Below are positions 7,121 to 16,028 of a DNA stretch of 20,527 nucleotides, piece after piece. Below the pieces are notes generated by a model. The model was not told where the DNA came from, did not search any database, and worked only from the letters and a program-made list of their open reading frames with translations. Every line of letters begins with the position of its first letter. Within the stretch, counting starts at the first letter, position 1. Both the position numbers and the translations under genes were made by a program. The DNA comes from CAYQAE01 sp964415445 [NCBI: uncultured archaeon] (lineage in GTDB: Archaea > CAYQAE01): contig CAYQAE010000010.1 of NCBI GenBank assembly GCA_964415445.1, forward strand, positions 12,747-33,273. Direction: 5' to 3'.

Positions 7121-7654
7121 ATGCCAAGAAAAAAGAATAAAGTTGATAAATTTGATATAAAAATAGTCAATTTATTGATAAATTCTCCAAATATAACTTA
7201 TTCAGAAGTTGCAAAAAATATTCATAAAAGTCAACCAGCAGCTGGAAATAGGATCAAGAAATTAGAGGAGAAAGGTTTAGAAAATATTTGGGCTTTGAAC
7301 TTTAATAAAATTCAAAATTTCTTTGGTACTAAAATTGGAAATGTAAAATTTTTTTCAAAAAACTTCTCAAAAACGCGTGATAAATTTTCAAAATGTCCAT
7401 ATATTTCAAATATTTTTAATATTACTGGAGAATTCAATTGTCAGGCAATTATAGTTGCAAATAATATGAAAATCATAGAAGAATTTGTAAATAGATGCAT
7501 ACGTAATAATGGAGATAGTGAAGGAAATAAAAAATCTGAGTTACAATTTATTATTGGATCTAGCGAAAATTTTTTCATTCAAGTTCCTTTTGAAGTTATA
7601 ACAAGAGAAAATTTTCATTGCAACAATGAATGCGGTCAAAAATTAGAAAAATAG
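7121..7654 (+). CDS. Lrp/AsnC-family transcriptional regulator with cysteine-rich C-terminus
   Basis: A 177-residue regulator. Residues 8-55 match the AsnC-type helix-turn-helix: VDKFDIKIVNLL, then ITYSEVAKNIHKS, then NRIKKLEEKG, the recognition-helix end. Residues about 72-150 can be read as a divergent ligand-binding RAM domain (ISNIFNITGEFNCQAIIVANN resembles the usual strand-helix core). The family is normally about 150 residues; the extra tail FHCNNECG (165-172) has His166, Cys167 and Cys171, and Cys92, Cys107 and Cys126 lie within the RAM-like part, so metal or redox sensing is possible. The start is ATG 7121, with GAGG six bases upstream; an in-frame TTG at 7109 is less likely. Two perfect dyads upstream suggest autoregulation and perhaps control of the divergent 7TM gene. 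Confidence 0.8.
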   Translation: MPRKKNKVDKFDIKIVNLLINSPNITYSEVAKNIHKSQPAAGNRIKKLEEKGLENIWALNFNKIQNFFGTKIGNVKFFSKNFSKTRDKFSKCPYISNIFNITGEFNCQAIIVANNMKIIEEFVNRCIRNNGDSEGNKKSELQFIIGSSENFFIQVPFEVITRENFHCNNECGQKLEK

Positions 7655-7667
7655 ATTTTAAATTTAT

Positions 7668-7690
7668 ATTTTTTTATTATTTTTTTATTT
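7668..7690 (+). terminator. U-rich terminator after the Lrp-type gene
   Basis: Runs of seven and eight T separated by single ATTA or A interruptions follow the stop codon within 40 bases on the coding strand, without a hairpin, as in archaeal U-tract terminators. Confidence 0.5.
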
Positions 7691-7803
7691 ATCCAAAATT
7701 TTACTTAAAATGTAGCAAAAAAATATTTTTATAAATTTGATTAATTTTCAAATTGTAATAAAATATAAAATATCATAGTATTAAATTAAAATTGGTTTTT
7801 TAG

Positions 7804-7983
7804 ATGGGTAAATGTTCTCGTTGTGGAACAGATATGGAAGAAGTATGTCCTAAATGTGGGTTTAAAATAGACCCGTATGCAGTGAAACAATATATCTTAC
7901 ATGAGCCAGATGTGGGAAAATTAAAAGAAATTTTACAAGCATTAGCTGAAAGATTACAACATTTGGATGCTATGACTCAATAA
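7804..7983 (+). CDS. 59-residue zinc-ribbon protein
   Basis: A short open frame from ATG 7804 to TAA 7981-7983. The N-terminal 19 residues carry two knuckles, Cys4-x2-Cys7-Gly and Cys15-x2-Cys18-Gly, a classical archaeal zinc ribbon (spacing of 7 between pairs). The rest, from about residue 24, is an amphipathic, probably helical tail (VGKLKEILQALAERLQHLD) that could dimerise or bind a partner. There is no membrane segment. The Shine-Dalgarno site is weak; TATA-like stretches occur at 7724-7737 and 7760-7770. It is flanked by a terminator upstream and converges on the FAD dehydrogenase with a 17-base gap, so it is its own transcript. Codon third positions and the strict Cys pattern make a real gene likely. 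Function unknown; such miniproteins often assist polymerases, ribosomes or redox enzymes. Confidence 0.75.
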   Translation: MGKCSRCGTDMEEVCPKCGFKIDPYAVKQYILHEPDVGKLKEILQALAERLQHLDAMTQ

Positions 7984-8000
7984 ATAAATTGAATGTAATT

Positions 8001-9368
8001 CTAATTGTTTTTAATCTCTAATATTGATTTTGCTACTATAAATCCAGTTGCTGCGGCTGTTACAATACCTCTAGTTAAACCTGCTCCATCACCTGCTACA
8101 AATATATTATCTAAAGATGTTTGTAGTTTATTATTTGTTTTTACTCTTTTTGCACTGTATTTAATTTCTGGGGCATAAATTAAGGTGCTATCTTTATCTA
8201 TTCCTGGCATTATTTTGTCTAATCTTTCAATTGCATTTAATATTTTCTTTAATATCTTGTATGGATAGGCAATTCCAATATCCCCTAAATTATAATCTCC
8301 TAAGGTAGGAATTACTTTGTTTAAATTAATTTTTTCTTCTGTTGATCTTTTTTCATTTTTTAGATCTCCTAATCTTTGAAGGGTAGGCTCTCCACCTGAT
8401 ACAAAATCAAAGAGATCAACTACCATATCTCCATATTCTGTAGTTCCCACAGAAGGATGTACTAAGTTTAGTCTAACTAAAAGCGCAAAATTGGTATTTT
8501 TAGATCTTTTACTATGGTATCCTACTCCATTTGTTGAGAATATATTTTTTGAATACCTCTCCATTATAACAAAACCTTCAGGATTAGTACAAAAAGTCCT
8601 TACAGGACTGTGATTTTTAAATTTAATTAGAAACTTGGGATCATGTTGCATTCTACATATTGGATCTGTAATTTCTTTTTCAACTTCAACTCGCACCCCC
8701 AAAGAAATCGGTTGATCTAAAATTTGGATGTCTAATTTTTCTAGATTTTTAGCAAGCCACATATTACCATTTCGACCAGGGGCTGCAATTAGATAATCAA
8801 AAGAAATTTTTTTGTTATCTTTTAATATTATATGGTCGTTTTTGATCGTTAAAACTTTTTTTCTAAATAAAAATTTAACTGAATTTTTTTTTAGATTGTT
8901 AATAATGTTTGATATTATCTCTGGAGAGTTTTCTGTTCCAATTTGTTTTTGTGGTGCGTTTATATACTTTATATTGTTTTTTGAACATTCTTTGGTTAGG
9001 TTTTTTACGAATTTGTCATCTGGTTTATATCTTTTAATATCTATATTTGGAGAAGAGAAAAATTTATCTACCATATTTATTAGTTTTTGAGTCTCTTTTT
9101 CTGATTGAGTTATTTTAGTTAAATTACCACCTATCTCTCCACTTAAATTAAGAAGACCTGATGAATAGGTTCCTGCTCCACCTGCACCACATACATTTGA
9201 ACAAATAGAGCATTTACGGCATTTTTCGCCAACATTGACAAAACATTTTCGTTGATCTACATCTTTGCCTTTATCTATGATTGTAATATCAAAATTTTTA
9301 TTTTTTGAAAGAAGTGAAGCTGCTGCCAATCCAGCAGGTCCCGCACCGATTATAATAACTTTTTTCAG
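8001..9368 (-). CDS. FAD-dependent dehydrogenase (COG2509-like) with ferredoxin-type cysteines; probable CTG start
   Basis: A flavoprotein of about 455 residues resembling the uncharacterised COG2509 FAD dehydrogenases. The dinucleotide-binding loop VIIIGAGPAGLAAAS forms residues 4-18; an acidic strand end (TIIDKG) follows. Next is Cys50-x2-Cys53-x2-Cys56-x3-Cys60, the spacing of a 4Fe-4S ferredoxin motif, then GAGGAG and SSGLLNL, a family hallmark. The C-terminus has the second FAD contact, NIFVAGDGAG, then AAATG. The substrate is unknown. The first ATG/GTG/TTG in frame (TTG 9329) would delete GxGxxG, so it cannot be right. The frame is closed by TGA at 9377-9375, and the only plausible start is CTG at 9368, giving LKKVIIIGAG, with Shine-Dalgarno AGGTGA six bases before it. 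It follows the kinase gene by 59 bases and is probably co-transcribed. Confidence 0.85.
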   Translation of the reverse strand: MKKVIIIGAGPAGLAAASLLSKNKNFDITIIDKGKDVDQRKCFVNVGEKCRKCSICSNVCGAGGAGTYSSGLLNLSGEIGGNLTKITQSEKETQKLINMVDKFFSSPNIDIKRYKPDDKFVKNLTKECSKNNIKYINAPQKQIGTENSPEIISNIINNLKKNSVKFLFRKKVLTIKNDHIILKDNKKISFDYLIAAPGRNGNMWLAKNLEKLDIQILDQPISLGVRVEVEKEITDPICRMQHDPKFLIKFKNHSPVRTFCTNPEGFVIMERYSKNIFSTNGVGYHSKRSKNTNFALLVRLNLVHPSVGTTEYGDMVVDLFDFVSGGEPTLQRLGDLKNEKRSTEEKINLNKVIPTLGDYNLGDIGIAYPYKILKKILNAIERLDKIMPGIDKDSTLIYAPEIKYSAKRVKTNNKLQTSLDNIFVAGDGAGLTRGIVTAAATGFIVAKSILEIKNN

Positions 9369-9374
9369 ATATTT

Positions 9375-9380
9375 TCACCT
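9375..9380 (-). promoter_or_regulatory. Shine-Dalgarno site pointing to a CTG start
   Basis: On the minus strand AGGTGA (9380-9375) lies six bases before CTG (9368-9366). Its last three bases are the in-frame stop TGA that closes the reading frame upstream. No ATG, GTG or TTG lies within reach in this frame. Confidence 0.65.
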
Positions 9381-9427
9381 GTTTTTTCTATTTTATCTTA
9401 AAAATATCTTTAAAGGATTAGTTCTTT

Positions 9428-10480
9428 TCAATCTTTGTGAGTAATTTGTGAGATGTATTTTGGAAATATTTTAGATACCCTTTGGAAAAAATCTTTGTTT
9501 TTATCATATTTTTCTTTTTGGTAGGCTTGGACAGATTTTGAATAAGTTAGAATCTTTAGCGCAGCTAAAAATTCATAAAAATAAACTCTAGCTTCTATAT
9601 TATATTTTTCACAATATTCCCAATACTCACTAAAGAAAAAATCTCTATTTTGCTTTAAATTTTTATATAATTTGAAGAAGAATAGACTCCATCCAATATC
9701 CCAGGCAGGATCACAATAGGAAGACATCTCCCAATCAATTAATCCTACAATTTTACATCCATATACTATGATATTACTTGGCCTTACATCTCCATGAATT
9801 AGAGAATATTTATTAATTTTCAGTAGAGGTCTATGTCCTAAGAACCATTTATAGAGGTATTTAGTATCAACATTATATTTTTTATCTAATTCTAACTCTT
9901 CAAATGCTTTCAAGCTTTCATTTGCCTCCATTAAGATATATTCTGGAAAATGAAGTTTTTTTTCTAATATCTCTTTTGGAAAAAAATAATCGAATTTTTT
10001 TGAGCGCACACTATGGATTATCCCCAAATATTTGGCAATTTCTGATAAGAATTTTTTAGTCTCCTCATTTGAAAAAGAATTTATGGTATTTTGGATTGGC
10101 TTACCTTTTATCTTTTCCATTATCAAGAATCTTTTTCCTATCTTATCTGTGTTTTTTTCAAAGATATAAACTTCAGGTATGGGTATATTTATCTTTTTTG
10201 TCTCTTCTAATCTTTTATACTCTTTATTTGGGCTAAATTCATTTTCATTATCTGGATAAATTCTTAGAATATAATCTCTTTTTTGGATATTTTTCTTTTT
10301 TCTAAATTCTATGGACATATTATATACTATGTTATTTAGACCATGGCTTAATTTTTTAAGTTCAGATACTTTCTGAAATTTTTCACCGCTATTGAGCAGT
10401 TTATGAACTCTCCTTCTAAAGAAATGTCGGCTTTTTAGGTATTTTTCAATCTTTTTCAAAATTATAAGTTTGTCTTCCAT
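9428..10480 (-). CDS. APH/choline-kinase-like phosphotransferase
   Basis: A 350-residue protein with the aminoglycoside phosphotransferase fold. The catalytic loop is LIHGDVRPSNII (227-238), with Asp231 as the likely base and Asn236 as a magnesium ligand; the metal-binding DFG equivalent is LIDWE (247-251, Asp249). CDPAWDIGW (256-264) is the usual post-loop segment. The N-lobe includes the weak nucleotide loop LSHGLNN (44-50), LRIYP (72-76) with a possible ATP lysine or arginine, and FLIMEKIKGKPI (118-129), the hinge. Families with this fold phosphorylate small molecules such as choline, sugars, homoserine or antibiotics; the substrate cannot be told. No signal or membrane segment. The ATG lacks a Shine-Dalgarno site, suggesting a near-leaderless mRNA. 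It lies upstream of the FAD dehydrogenase on the same strand and is divergent from the LOG-type gene. Confidence 0.85.
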   Translation of the reverse strand: MEDKLIILKKIEKYLKSRHFFRRRVHKLLNSGEKFQKVSELKKLSHGLNNIVYNMSIEFRKKKNIQKRDYILRIYPDNENEFSPNKEYKRLEETKKINIPIPEVYIFEKNTDKIGKRFLIMEKIKGKPIQNTINSFSNEETKKFLSEIAKYLGIIHSVRSKKFDYFFPKEILEKKLHFPEYILMEANESLKAFEELELDKKYNVDTKYLYKWFLGHRPLLKINKYSLIHGDVRPSNIIVYGCKIVGLIDWEMSSYCDPAWDIGWSLFFFKLYKNLKQNRDFFFSEYWEYCEKYNIEARVYFYEFLAALKILTYSKSVQAYQKEKYDKNKDFFQRVSKIFPKYISQITHKD

Positions 10481-10582
10481 AAGTTAGTATAATATGTAAG
10501 AGTTGAAAAAATTATTTGAAAGATATATTCAAATAGAAATTTTTTATGTAAGGTTTATATGTTCGTTAGGTATTTAAGTAAA

Positions 10583-10603
10583 TATAATTAAATATTAATT
10601 ATA
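10583..10603. repeat. AT-only perfect inverted repeat, 9-bp arms
   Basis: TATAATTAA (10583-10591), spacer ATA, TTAATTATA (10595-10603), in the 240-base region between the divergent kinase and LOG-type genes. It lies about 100 bases from both starts. It may be a regulator site or a DNA-unwinding or bent element; an AT-only dyad is less significant in this composition. Otherwise the region shows only a TATA box TTTTTTATAAATA (10685-10697), about 25-30 bases before the LOG-type ATG. Confidence 0.35.
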
Positions 10604-10720
10604 AGGTGTATTTGCACTTTTTTTGGATTTATTTCACTTTAGATTAGAAATTTGATTTTTCTAGTGTGTCTCATTTGAATTGGATTTTTTATAAATAATA
10701 AAATAATAAGAGATGCAAAA

Positions 10721-11437
10721 ATGGAAGAAAATAAGTTTATAGCATATAAAAATAGAAATTTTATGAAAAGCATTGCTGCAAGAGAAGTTCGGATTTTATC
10801 AGAGTACAAAAGATTCATGCAAATGCTTAAGCAAGGGCAAATAGAGAATACTATTATGTTTTTTGGATCAGCAAGAGCTAAAAAAAATGGTAAATTGTCA
10901 AAATATTACAAAGCTGCAGAAAGATTATCAAAAAAATTAACATCTTGGACTGTAAATGAGCACCCTATTGAAAAAAGATTTATAATTGCTACAGGGGGTG
11001 GCCCAGGGATAATGGAAGCGGCAAGTAGAGGAGCACGTAATGCAAACGGTAAATGTCTTTCTTTGGCTGTACAAATCAATGGTGAACCTATGAATGAGTA
11101 TATTTTCCCTGAATTAACTATGAAATTTCATTATTTTTTCACTAGAAAATTTGCAATGATTTACCCTTGTAAAGCAATAATAGCCATGCCTGGGGGCTTT
11201 GGTACCCTTGATGAAATTTTTGAAGTATTAACACTTCGCCAAACACAGAAAATGACTAAACCAATAATTATCATTTTATATGGATCAGAATATTGGTATG
11301 AAGTAATTAATTTTGAAAAATTAATTGAATTGGGTACAATTTCAGAAAAAGATCTTAAATTATTTCATGTCTCAAATACAGTTGAAGATGCTTATGAACA
11401 TCTGATAAAAAATTTATCTCTCTTTGTAAATCGCTAA
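10721..11437 (+). CDS. LOG-family nucleoside 5'-monophosphate phosphoribohydrolase
   Basis: A 238-residue protein of the LOG (former 'lysine decarboxylase-like', TIGR00730-type) family. It shows the nucleotide-binding GGGPGIMEAASRGA (92-105) and the catalytic PGGFGTLDEIFEV (157-169), with the conserved acidic residue in the GTxxE loop and Arg142-Lys143 in TRKFAM. Members hydrolyse the N-glycosidic bond of nucleoside monophosphates, releasing base and ribose 5-phosphate; plant LOG acts on cytokinin nucleotides, but archaeal members probably work in nucleotide turnover. No decarboxylase function should be assumed. The N-terminal 45 residues form an extra helical segment as in longer members of the family. 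The ATG at 10721 lies about 28 bases after a TATA box, so the transcript has little leader. It converges on uvrC with a T-rich stretch between. Confidence 0.88.
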   Translation: MEENKFIAYKNRNFMKSIAAREVRILSEYKRFMQMLKQGQIENTIMFFGSARAKKNGKLSKYYKAAERLSKKLTSWTVNEHPIEKRFIIATGGGPGIMEAASRGARNANGKCLSLAVQINGEPMNEYIFPELTMKFHYFFTRKFAMIYPCKAIIAMPGGFGTLDEIFEVLTLRQTQKMTKPIIIILYGSEYWYEVINFEKLIELGTISEKDLKLFHVSNTVEDAYEHLIKNLSLFVNR

Positions 11438-11460
11438 TTTTTTTATTTTTAATTTTTTTT
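11438..11460 (+). terminator. U-rich terminator after the LOG-type gene
   Basis: T-runs of eight, five and eight bases follow the stop codon on the coding strand; the last run lies inside the 3' end of the convergent uvrC gene. No stem is needed for archaeal U-tract termination. Confidence 0.5.
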
Positions 11461-13203
11461 AAAATAATTAACAACATTTTGAGCTACATAACTTGGAATA
11501 TTACATTTTTTTGATATATCATCAACAGAACTTTTTTTTATATTTTCAATCGATCTAAATTCAGTAAGTAGTCTTTTTTTGTATTTTTTACCTACTCCTT
11601 TGATATTGTCTAAAATTGAATGATATGTTCCTTTTTTCCTTAAGATTTTGTGATAATTAATTGCAAATCTGTGTGCTTCATCTCTTATATTTTGCAAAAG
11701 TTTAAGTGAGGATGAATTTTTATCTAATATGATTGGACTATCCCTATCTTTTGTAAAGATTATCTCTTCTTTTTTTGCCAAAGATATAATTGGGATATCT
11801 TCTAGATTTATTTCATTTAATGCATGATACGCGGAATTAAGTTGACCTCTACCTCCATCTATAAGTATTAGATCAGGCATTCTCTTTTTTTCTTTTTTTA
11901 ATCTTAAATAACGTCTTCTAACTACTTCTTCTACCATTTTAAAATCATTTTGGGTATCTGTATCTTTTATTTTGAATCTTCTATATTCACTTTTTTTAGA
12001 TGCCCCATCTTCAAATACCACAACACTACCCACAGAATTAGATGCACCTAAATTTGATATATCTATTCCTTCAATTATTTTTGGTTCATAGGCTAAATTC
12101 AGAATTTCTTTTAGATGATAATTTTTCTCAGACGTTGTATTTTTTAATAAATTAAAATTAGCGTTTTTCTGACACATTTTAGATAAATTTATTTCATCTT
12201 TTTCTTCTGCCTTTTTTATGTCAATATTTTGTTTCTTTAGCGCTGATTTTGCTAAATCATCTATTTTTTCAGAAATTATAATTTGATCTGCTAAATCTTT
12301 TTTGTGATAATAGTACTGGATTAATGTTTCAGATTTTGCATTTGATGTGTCGATCTTATCTTCTAAATCTATTAAAAATTCTTCTTTATCGATGATTGCC
12401 TCTTCTCTTATTTTTAATATAACAATTGATAGATAATCTTTATTTTGTGCAAAATTTACAATATCTGTATTTTTTATACCCTCAACATTCATCTTATGTT
12501 GATATGATATATCTTCAATTGACCTAATTTGGTCTCTATACTCTTTGGCTTTTTCAAATTCTAATTTTTCTGAGGCTTTCTCCATCTTATTTTTTAGATG
12601 TGAAATAATTTTTAGGGTATCTCCTTTTAGAAAAAGAATTGCATTCTCTACATTTTTTTTATATTTTGGTTTAATCTCTTTATATGTGCATGGTGCCATG
12701 CAAAGTCCTATGTGGTAGTTTAGGCAAGGTTTAGGTTTTCTAAATTTATAATTAGTGCAAGTTCTTATTTTAAATAACTTTTGAATTAGTTTGTATGCTT
12801 TCTTTGCAGATCTACTGTTGGTATATGGTCCAAAATATTTTGAAATTCTATTTTTTTTTCGAGTATATTCTATTTTTGGAAACTCATCCTCAGTTGTAAT
12901 TTTAAGATAGGGATAGGATTTATCATCTAATAAAACCACATTAAAGTTTGGTTTGTGTCTTTTTATCATACTACACTCTAAAAGTAGTGCTTCAACTTCG
13001 CTTTCTGTAATTATATATTTGATTTCTTTTGTTTCTCCAATTAGGATTTGAATTTTATAATCTTTATTTTTCCTAAAATATGATTTAACTCTCTTTTTTA
13101 GATTTTTAGCTTTTCCAACATATGTAATTGAATTATCGTCTCTTAGCATATAATATATACCTGGCTTTTGAGGAAAAGAATTAATTTTTTCTTCTAAATT
13201 CAT
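11449..13203 (-). CDS. uvrC: UvrABC system endonuclease subunit UvrC
   Basis: UvrC cuts DNA on both sides of a lesion held by UvrB. The 584-residue protein is near the usual length. The N-terminal GIY-YIG nuclease (13-90) shows GIY (15-17), YVG (28-30), Arg38 and Glu76 and makes the 3' incision. Cys149, Cys160, Cys168 and Cys172 match the conserved cluster reported to hold an iron-sulfur centre. A UVR motif (about 200-232) binds the matching motif of UvrB. The RNase H-like domain has Asp381 (EGIDISN), Asp449 (LIDGG) and His511 (DEAHRF) for the 5' incision. A helix-hairpin-helix pair ends the protein (about 530-584, IKGVGKKYKK). All active-site residues are present. It starts eight bases after the uvrA stop with AAGGAT as Shine-Dalgarno, so uvrA and uvrC form an operon. 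Bacterial-type repair gene in an archaeon, as in many mesophilic archaea. Confidence 0.96.
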   Translation of the reverse strand: MNLEEKINSFPQKPGIYYMLRDDNSITYVGKAKNLKKRVKSYFRKNKDYKIQILIGETKEIKYIITESEVEALLLECSMIKRHKPNFNVVLLDDKSYPYLKITTEDEFPKIEYTRKKNRISKYFGPYTNSRSAKKAYKLIQKLFKIRTCTNYKFRKPKPCLNYHIGLCMAPCTYKEIKPKYKKNVENAILFLKGDTLKIISHLKNKMEKASEKLEFEKAKEYRDQIRSIEDISYQHKMNVEGIKNTDIVNFAQNKDYLSIVILKIREEAIIDKEEFLIDLEDKIDTSNAKSETLIQYYYHKKDLADQIIISEKIDDLAKSALKKQNIDIKKAEEKDEINLSKMCQKNANFNLLKNTTSEKNYHLKEILNLAYEPKIIEGIDISNLGASNSVGSVVVFEDGASKKSEYRRFKIKDTDTQNDFKMVEEVVRRRYLRLKKEKKRMPDLILIDGGRGQLNSAYHALNEINLEDIPIISLAKKEEIIFTKDRDSPIILDKNSSSLKLLQNIRDEAHRFAINYHKILRKKGTYHSILDNIKGVGKKYKKRLLTEFRSIENIKKSSVDDISKKCNIPSYVAQNVVNYFKKN

Positions 13204-13211
13204 TTTAATCC

Positions 13212-16028
13212 TTACAAAAGAACTTTTTTCAAAACTTGAGTTGTATATGAATTTTTAGAGAGCATTATCTCCTCAGGAGTGCCTTGAGCTATTATCTCTC
13301 CTCCCAAATCTCCACCTTCTGGGCCTAAATCTATAATATGGTCCGCTGTCTTTATAACATCTAAGTTATGTTCAATTATAACTACTGTATTTCCTTTGTC
13401 TGTTAATCTATTTATTACTTCTAATAATTTATGAACATCTGCAAAATGAAGCCCGGTGGTTGGCTCATCTAGGATATATAGAGTTTTACCAGTGGATCTT
13501 TTGCTAAGCTCAGATGATAATTTTATTCTTTGTGCTTCCCCTCCGGACAAAGTAGTTGCAGGTTGGCCTAATTTAATATAATCTAGGCCTACATCATTTA
13601 GAGTTTGTAATTTTTTCTTAATTGAGGGAATATTTTTGAAAAAGTATAGTGCTTCTTCTGTGGTCATATCTAAAATATCATAGATATTTTTACCCTTATA
13701 GAGCACTTCTAATGTTTCTCTGTTGTATCGCATTCCTTTACATACATCACAAGTAACATAAACGTCAGGTAGAAAATGCATCTCAATTTTAATTAAACCA
13801 TCTCCTCTGCATGCTTCACATCTTCCGCCCTTTACATTAAAACTAAATCTGCCTTGTTTGTATCCTCGCATTTTTGCGACTTTCGTTTTTGAAAATAATT
13901 GTCTTATTGGGGTAAATACATTAGTGTAGGTGGCAGGATTTGATCTTGGAGTTCTACCAATTGGAGATTGATCTATATTTATGACCTTATCAATGTGCGA
14001 TGTTCCAAAAATAGTTTCATGCTTTCCTGGTTTGATTTTACTTCCGTAAATTTCACTCTTTAGTGATTTATATAAAATTTCATTTATTAGGGTGCTTTTT
14101 CCTGATCCTGATACACCAGTTATACAGGTAAATATACCTAAGGGAATTTTTACATCTATTGATTTTAAATTATGTTCTTTAGCTCCTTTTATCTCTAAAT
14201 ATTGGCTATTTCCTTTTCTTCTTTTTTTAGGGATAGGTATCTTAAATTTTCTACTTAAATATTTGCCAGTTATAGAATCTTTATTTTCTTTAATTTGGCT
14301 AGGTGTTCCTTTGGCAATGACATACCCTCCGTGCTCTCCAGCACCTGGGCCTAAATCTAAGATGTAATCTGAATTATTTATCATATCTTCATCATGCTCT
14401 ACTACTAATACTGTGTTTCCTAAATTTTTTAGTCTCTTCAAACTCTCAATTAATCTCATATTGTCTCTATTGTGAAGTCCAATGCTTGGCTCATCTAAAA
14501 TATATAAAACTCCCATAAGTCCAGATCCGATTTGGGTAGCTAACCTTATTCTTTGTGCTTCACCACTTGATAGAGTAGCAGATGCTCGATCTAGGGTAAG
14601 ATAATCTAGACCTACATCTAGGAGAAATTTTATTCTAGCTTTAATCTCTTTTAGGATTTGTTCTGCAATTATCTCATCTGTCTTTTTGAGTTCTAACTTT
14701 TCAAAAAAGTGAGATGTATTTTTTATAGAAAGTTCTGTGACTTCTATTATTGATTTATTTGCAATTTTTATAGATAAACTTTCTTTTTTAAGTCTCTTGC
14801 CGCCACATTTTGGACATTTGACAGAGAACATAAATTTTTCTAATTCACCTCTTATATATTCTGAATTGGTTTCTTTATATCTTCTCTTTAGATTTGGAAT
14901 AATTCCTTCAAAGCGGCGATTAAAAGTTCCTCTAAATTTTCTACCAAAATAATTTGTTTGTATCGATTTTTTACTCCCATAAGCTAGGACATTTATCTGC
15001 TCATCTGTTAGATCTTTAATTGGGGTATTTAAACTAAAGTTATATGCATGGGCGAGACCGGTATACATTTGGTAAAAATAACTTTTTCTCTTTGGAATCT
15101 TCATTGATTTTATTGCATCATCTGCAATTGATTTGTTTTTGTCAGGAATAATTAAGTCAATATCAAATTCTTTTATCTCACCTAAACCATGGCATTTTGG
15201 ACAGGCGCCATATGGGGTATTGAATGAAAACATCCTAGGCAACAATTCTTCATAACTTATAGAACAGCTAGGACAAGCTAATTTTTCTGAAAAAGTTATA
15301 TCTTTTTTATTTTGTATATGAACTACTAAAATCCCACCTGAAGCAACTATGGCAGTTTGCACAGAATCTGCCAAGCGATTTTTATTATCTTTATTTATTT
15401 TTAATCTATCTACTACTAATTCAATGGTATGTTGTTTGTATCTCTCTAAATTTATATTTTCATTTATCTCCATAAATTCTCCATCTACTCTGGCTCGTAT
15501 AAATCCATCTTTTAAAGCATTTTTGAATATTTCTTTATGTTCTCCTTTTTTGGATCTAATTATGGGTGATAGGATTTGTATTTTTGTGCCTTCATCAAGC
15601 TCCATTATTTGATCTACTATCTGTTGTGTTGTTTGAGATTTAATTTTCCTTCCGCATTTATAGCAATATGGTGTGCCTATTCGTGCAAAGAGCAATCTAA
15701 GATAATCATAAATTTCTGTAACCGTGCCTACCGTAGATCTAGGATTTTTTGAAGTTGTTTTTTGCTCTATTGATATTGCAGGAGACAAACCTTCAATATT
15801 TTCTACGTGTGGTTTTTCCATCTGACCTAAAAATTGACGAGCGTAAGCTGATAGTGATTCGACATATCTTCTTTGGCCTTCTGCATAAATAGTATCAAAA
15901 GCTAAAGATGATTTACCTGATCCACTAATACCGGTAATAACTACTAATTTATCCCTAGGAATTTCAACATCTATATTCTTTAGATTATGTTCTTTTGCTC
16001 CGTTTATTATAATTTTTTCATGCTTCAT
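13212..16028 (-). CDS. uvrA: UvrABC system damage-recognition ATPase UvrA
   Basis: UvrA dimers scan DNA, load UvrB at lesions and leave. The 938-residue protein contains two ABC ATPase halves: Walker A GISGSGKS (33-40) and GVSGSGKST (638-646), signatures [11 protein letters not shown] (486-496) and [11 protein letters not shown] in the second half, and Walker B LYILDEP in each (508-514 in the first). Zinc sites are complete: Cys122/Cys125 (YCYKCG), Cys252/Cys255 with Cys276/Cys279, Cys405/Cys408, and CEAC with CDVC in the C-terminal half. It is full length with no frameshift. The ATG at 16028 has no clear Shine-Dalgarno site; candidate promoters lie over 100 bases upstream, implying a long leader. 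It is the first gene of the uvrA-uvrC unit and divergent from the BON-domain gene. Confidence 0.97.
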   Translation of the reverse strand: MKHEKIIINGAKEHNLKNIDVEIPRDKLVVITGISGSGKSSLAFDTIYAEGQRRYVESLSAYARQFLGQMEKPHVENIEGLSPAISIEQKTTSKNPRSTVGTVTEIYDYLRLLFARIGTPYCYKCGRKIKSQTTQQIVDQIMELDEGTKIQILSPIIRSKKGEHKEIFKNALKDGFIRARVDGEFMEINENINLERYKQHTIELVVDRLKINKDNKNRLADSVQTAIVASGGILVVHIQNKKDITFSEKLACPSCSISYEELLPRMFSFNTPYGACPKCHGLGEIKEFDIDLIIPDKNKSIADDAIKSMKIPKRKSYFYQMYTGLAHAYNFSLNTPIKDLTDEQINVLAYGSKKSIQTNYFGRKFRGTFNRRFEGIIPNLKRRYKETNSEYIRGELEKFMFSVKCPKCGGKRLKKESLSIKIANKSIIEVTELSIKNTSHFFEKLELKKTDEIIAEQILKEIKARIKFLLDVGLDYLTLDRASATLSSGEAQRIRLATQIGSGLMGVLYILDEPSIGLHNRDNMRLIESLKRLKNLGNTVLVVEHDEDMINNSDYILDLGPGAGEHGGYVIAKGTPSQIKENKDSITGKYLSRKFKIPIPKKRRKGNSQYLEIKGAKEHNLKSIDVKIPLGIFTCITGVSGSGKSTLINEILYKSLKSEIYGSKIKPGKHETIFGTSHIDKVINIDQSPIGRTPRSNPATYTNVFTPIRQLFSKTKVAKMRGYKQGRFSFNVKGGRCEACRGDGLIKIEMHFLPDVYVTCDVCKGMRYNRETLEVLYKGKNIYDILDMTTEEALYFFKNIPSIKKKLQTLNDVGLDYIKLGQPATTLSGGEAQRIKLSSELSKRSTGKTLYILDEPTTGLHFADVHKLLEVINRLTDKGNTVVIIEHNLDVIKTADHIIDLGPEGGDLGGEIIAQGTPEEIMLSKNSYTTQVLKKVLL

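Noticed and set aside
14092-15612. Plus-strand frames of 70-90 residues inside uvrA
   Set aside because: They are shadows of the uvrA coding strand, lie opposite highly conserved motifs, and have no family resemblance.
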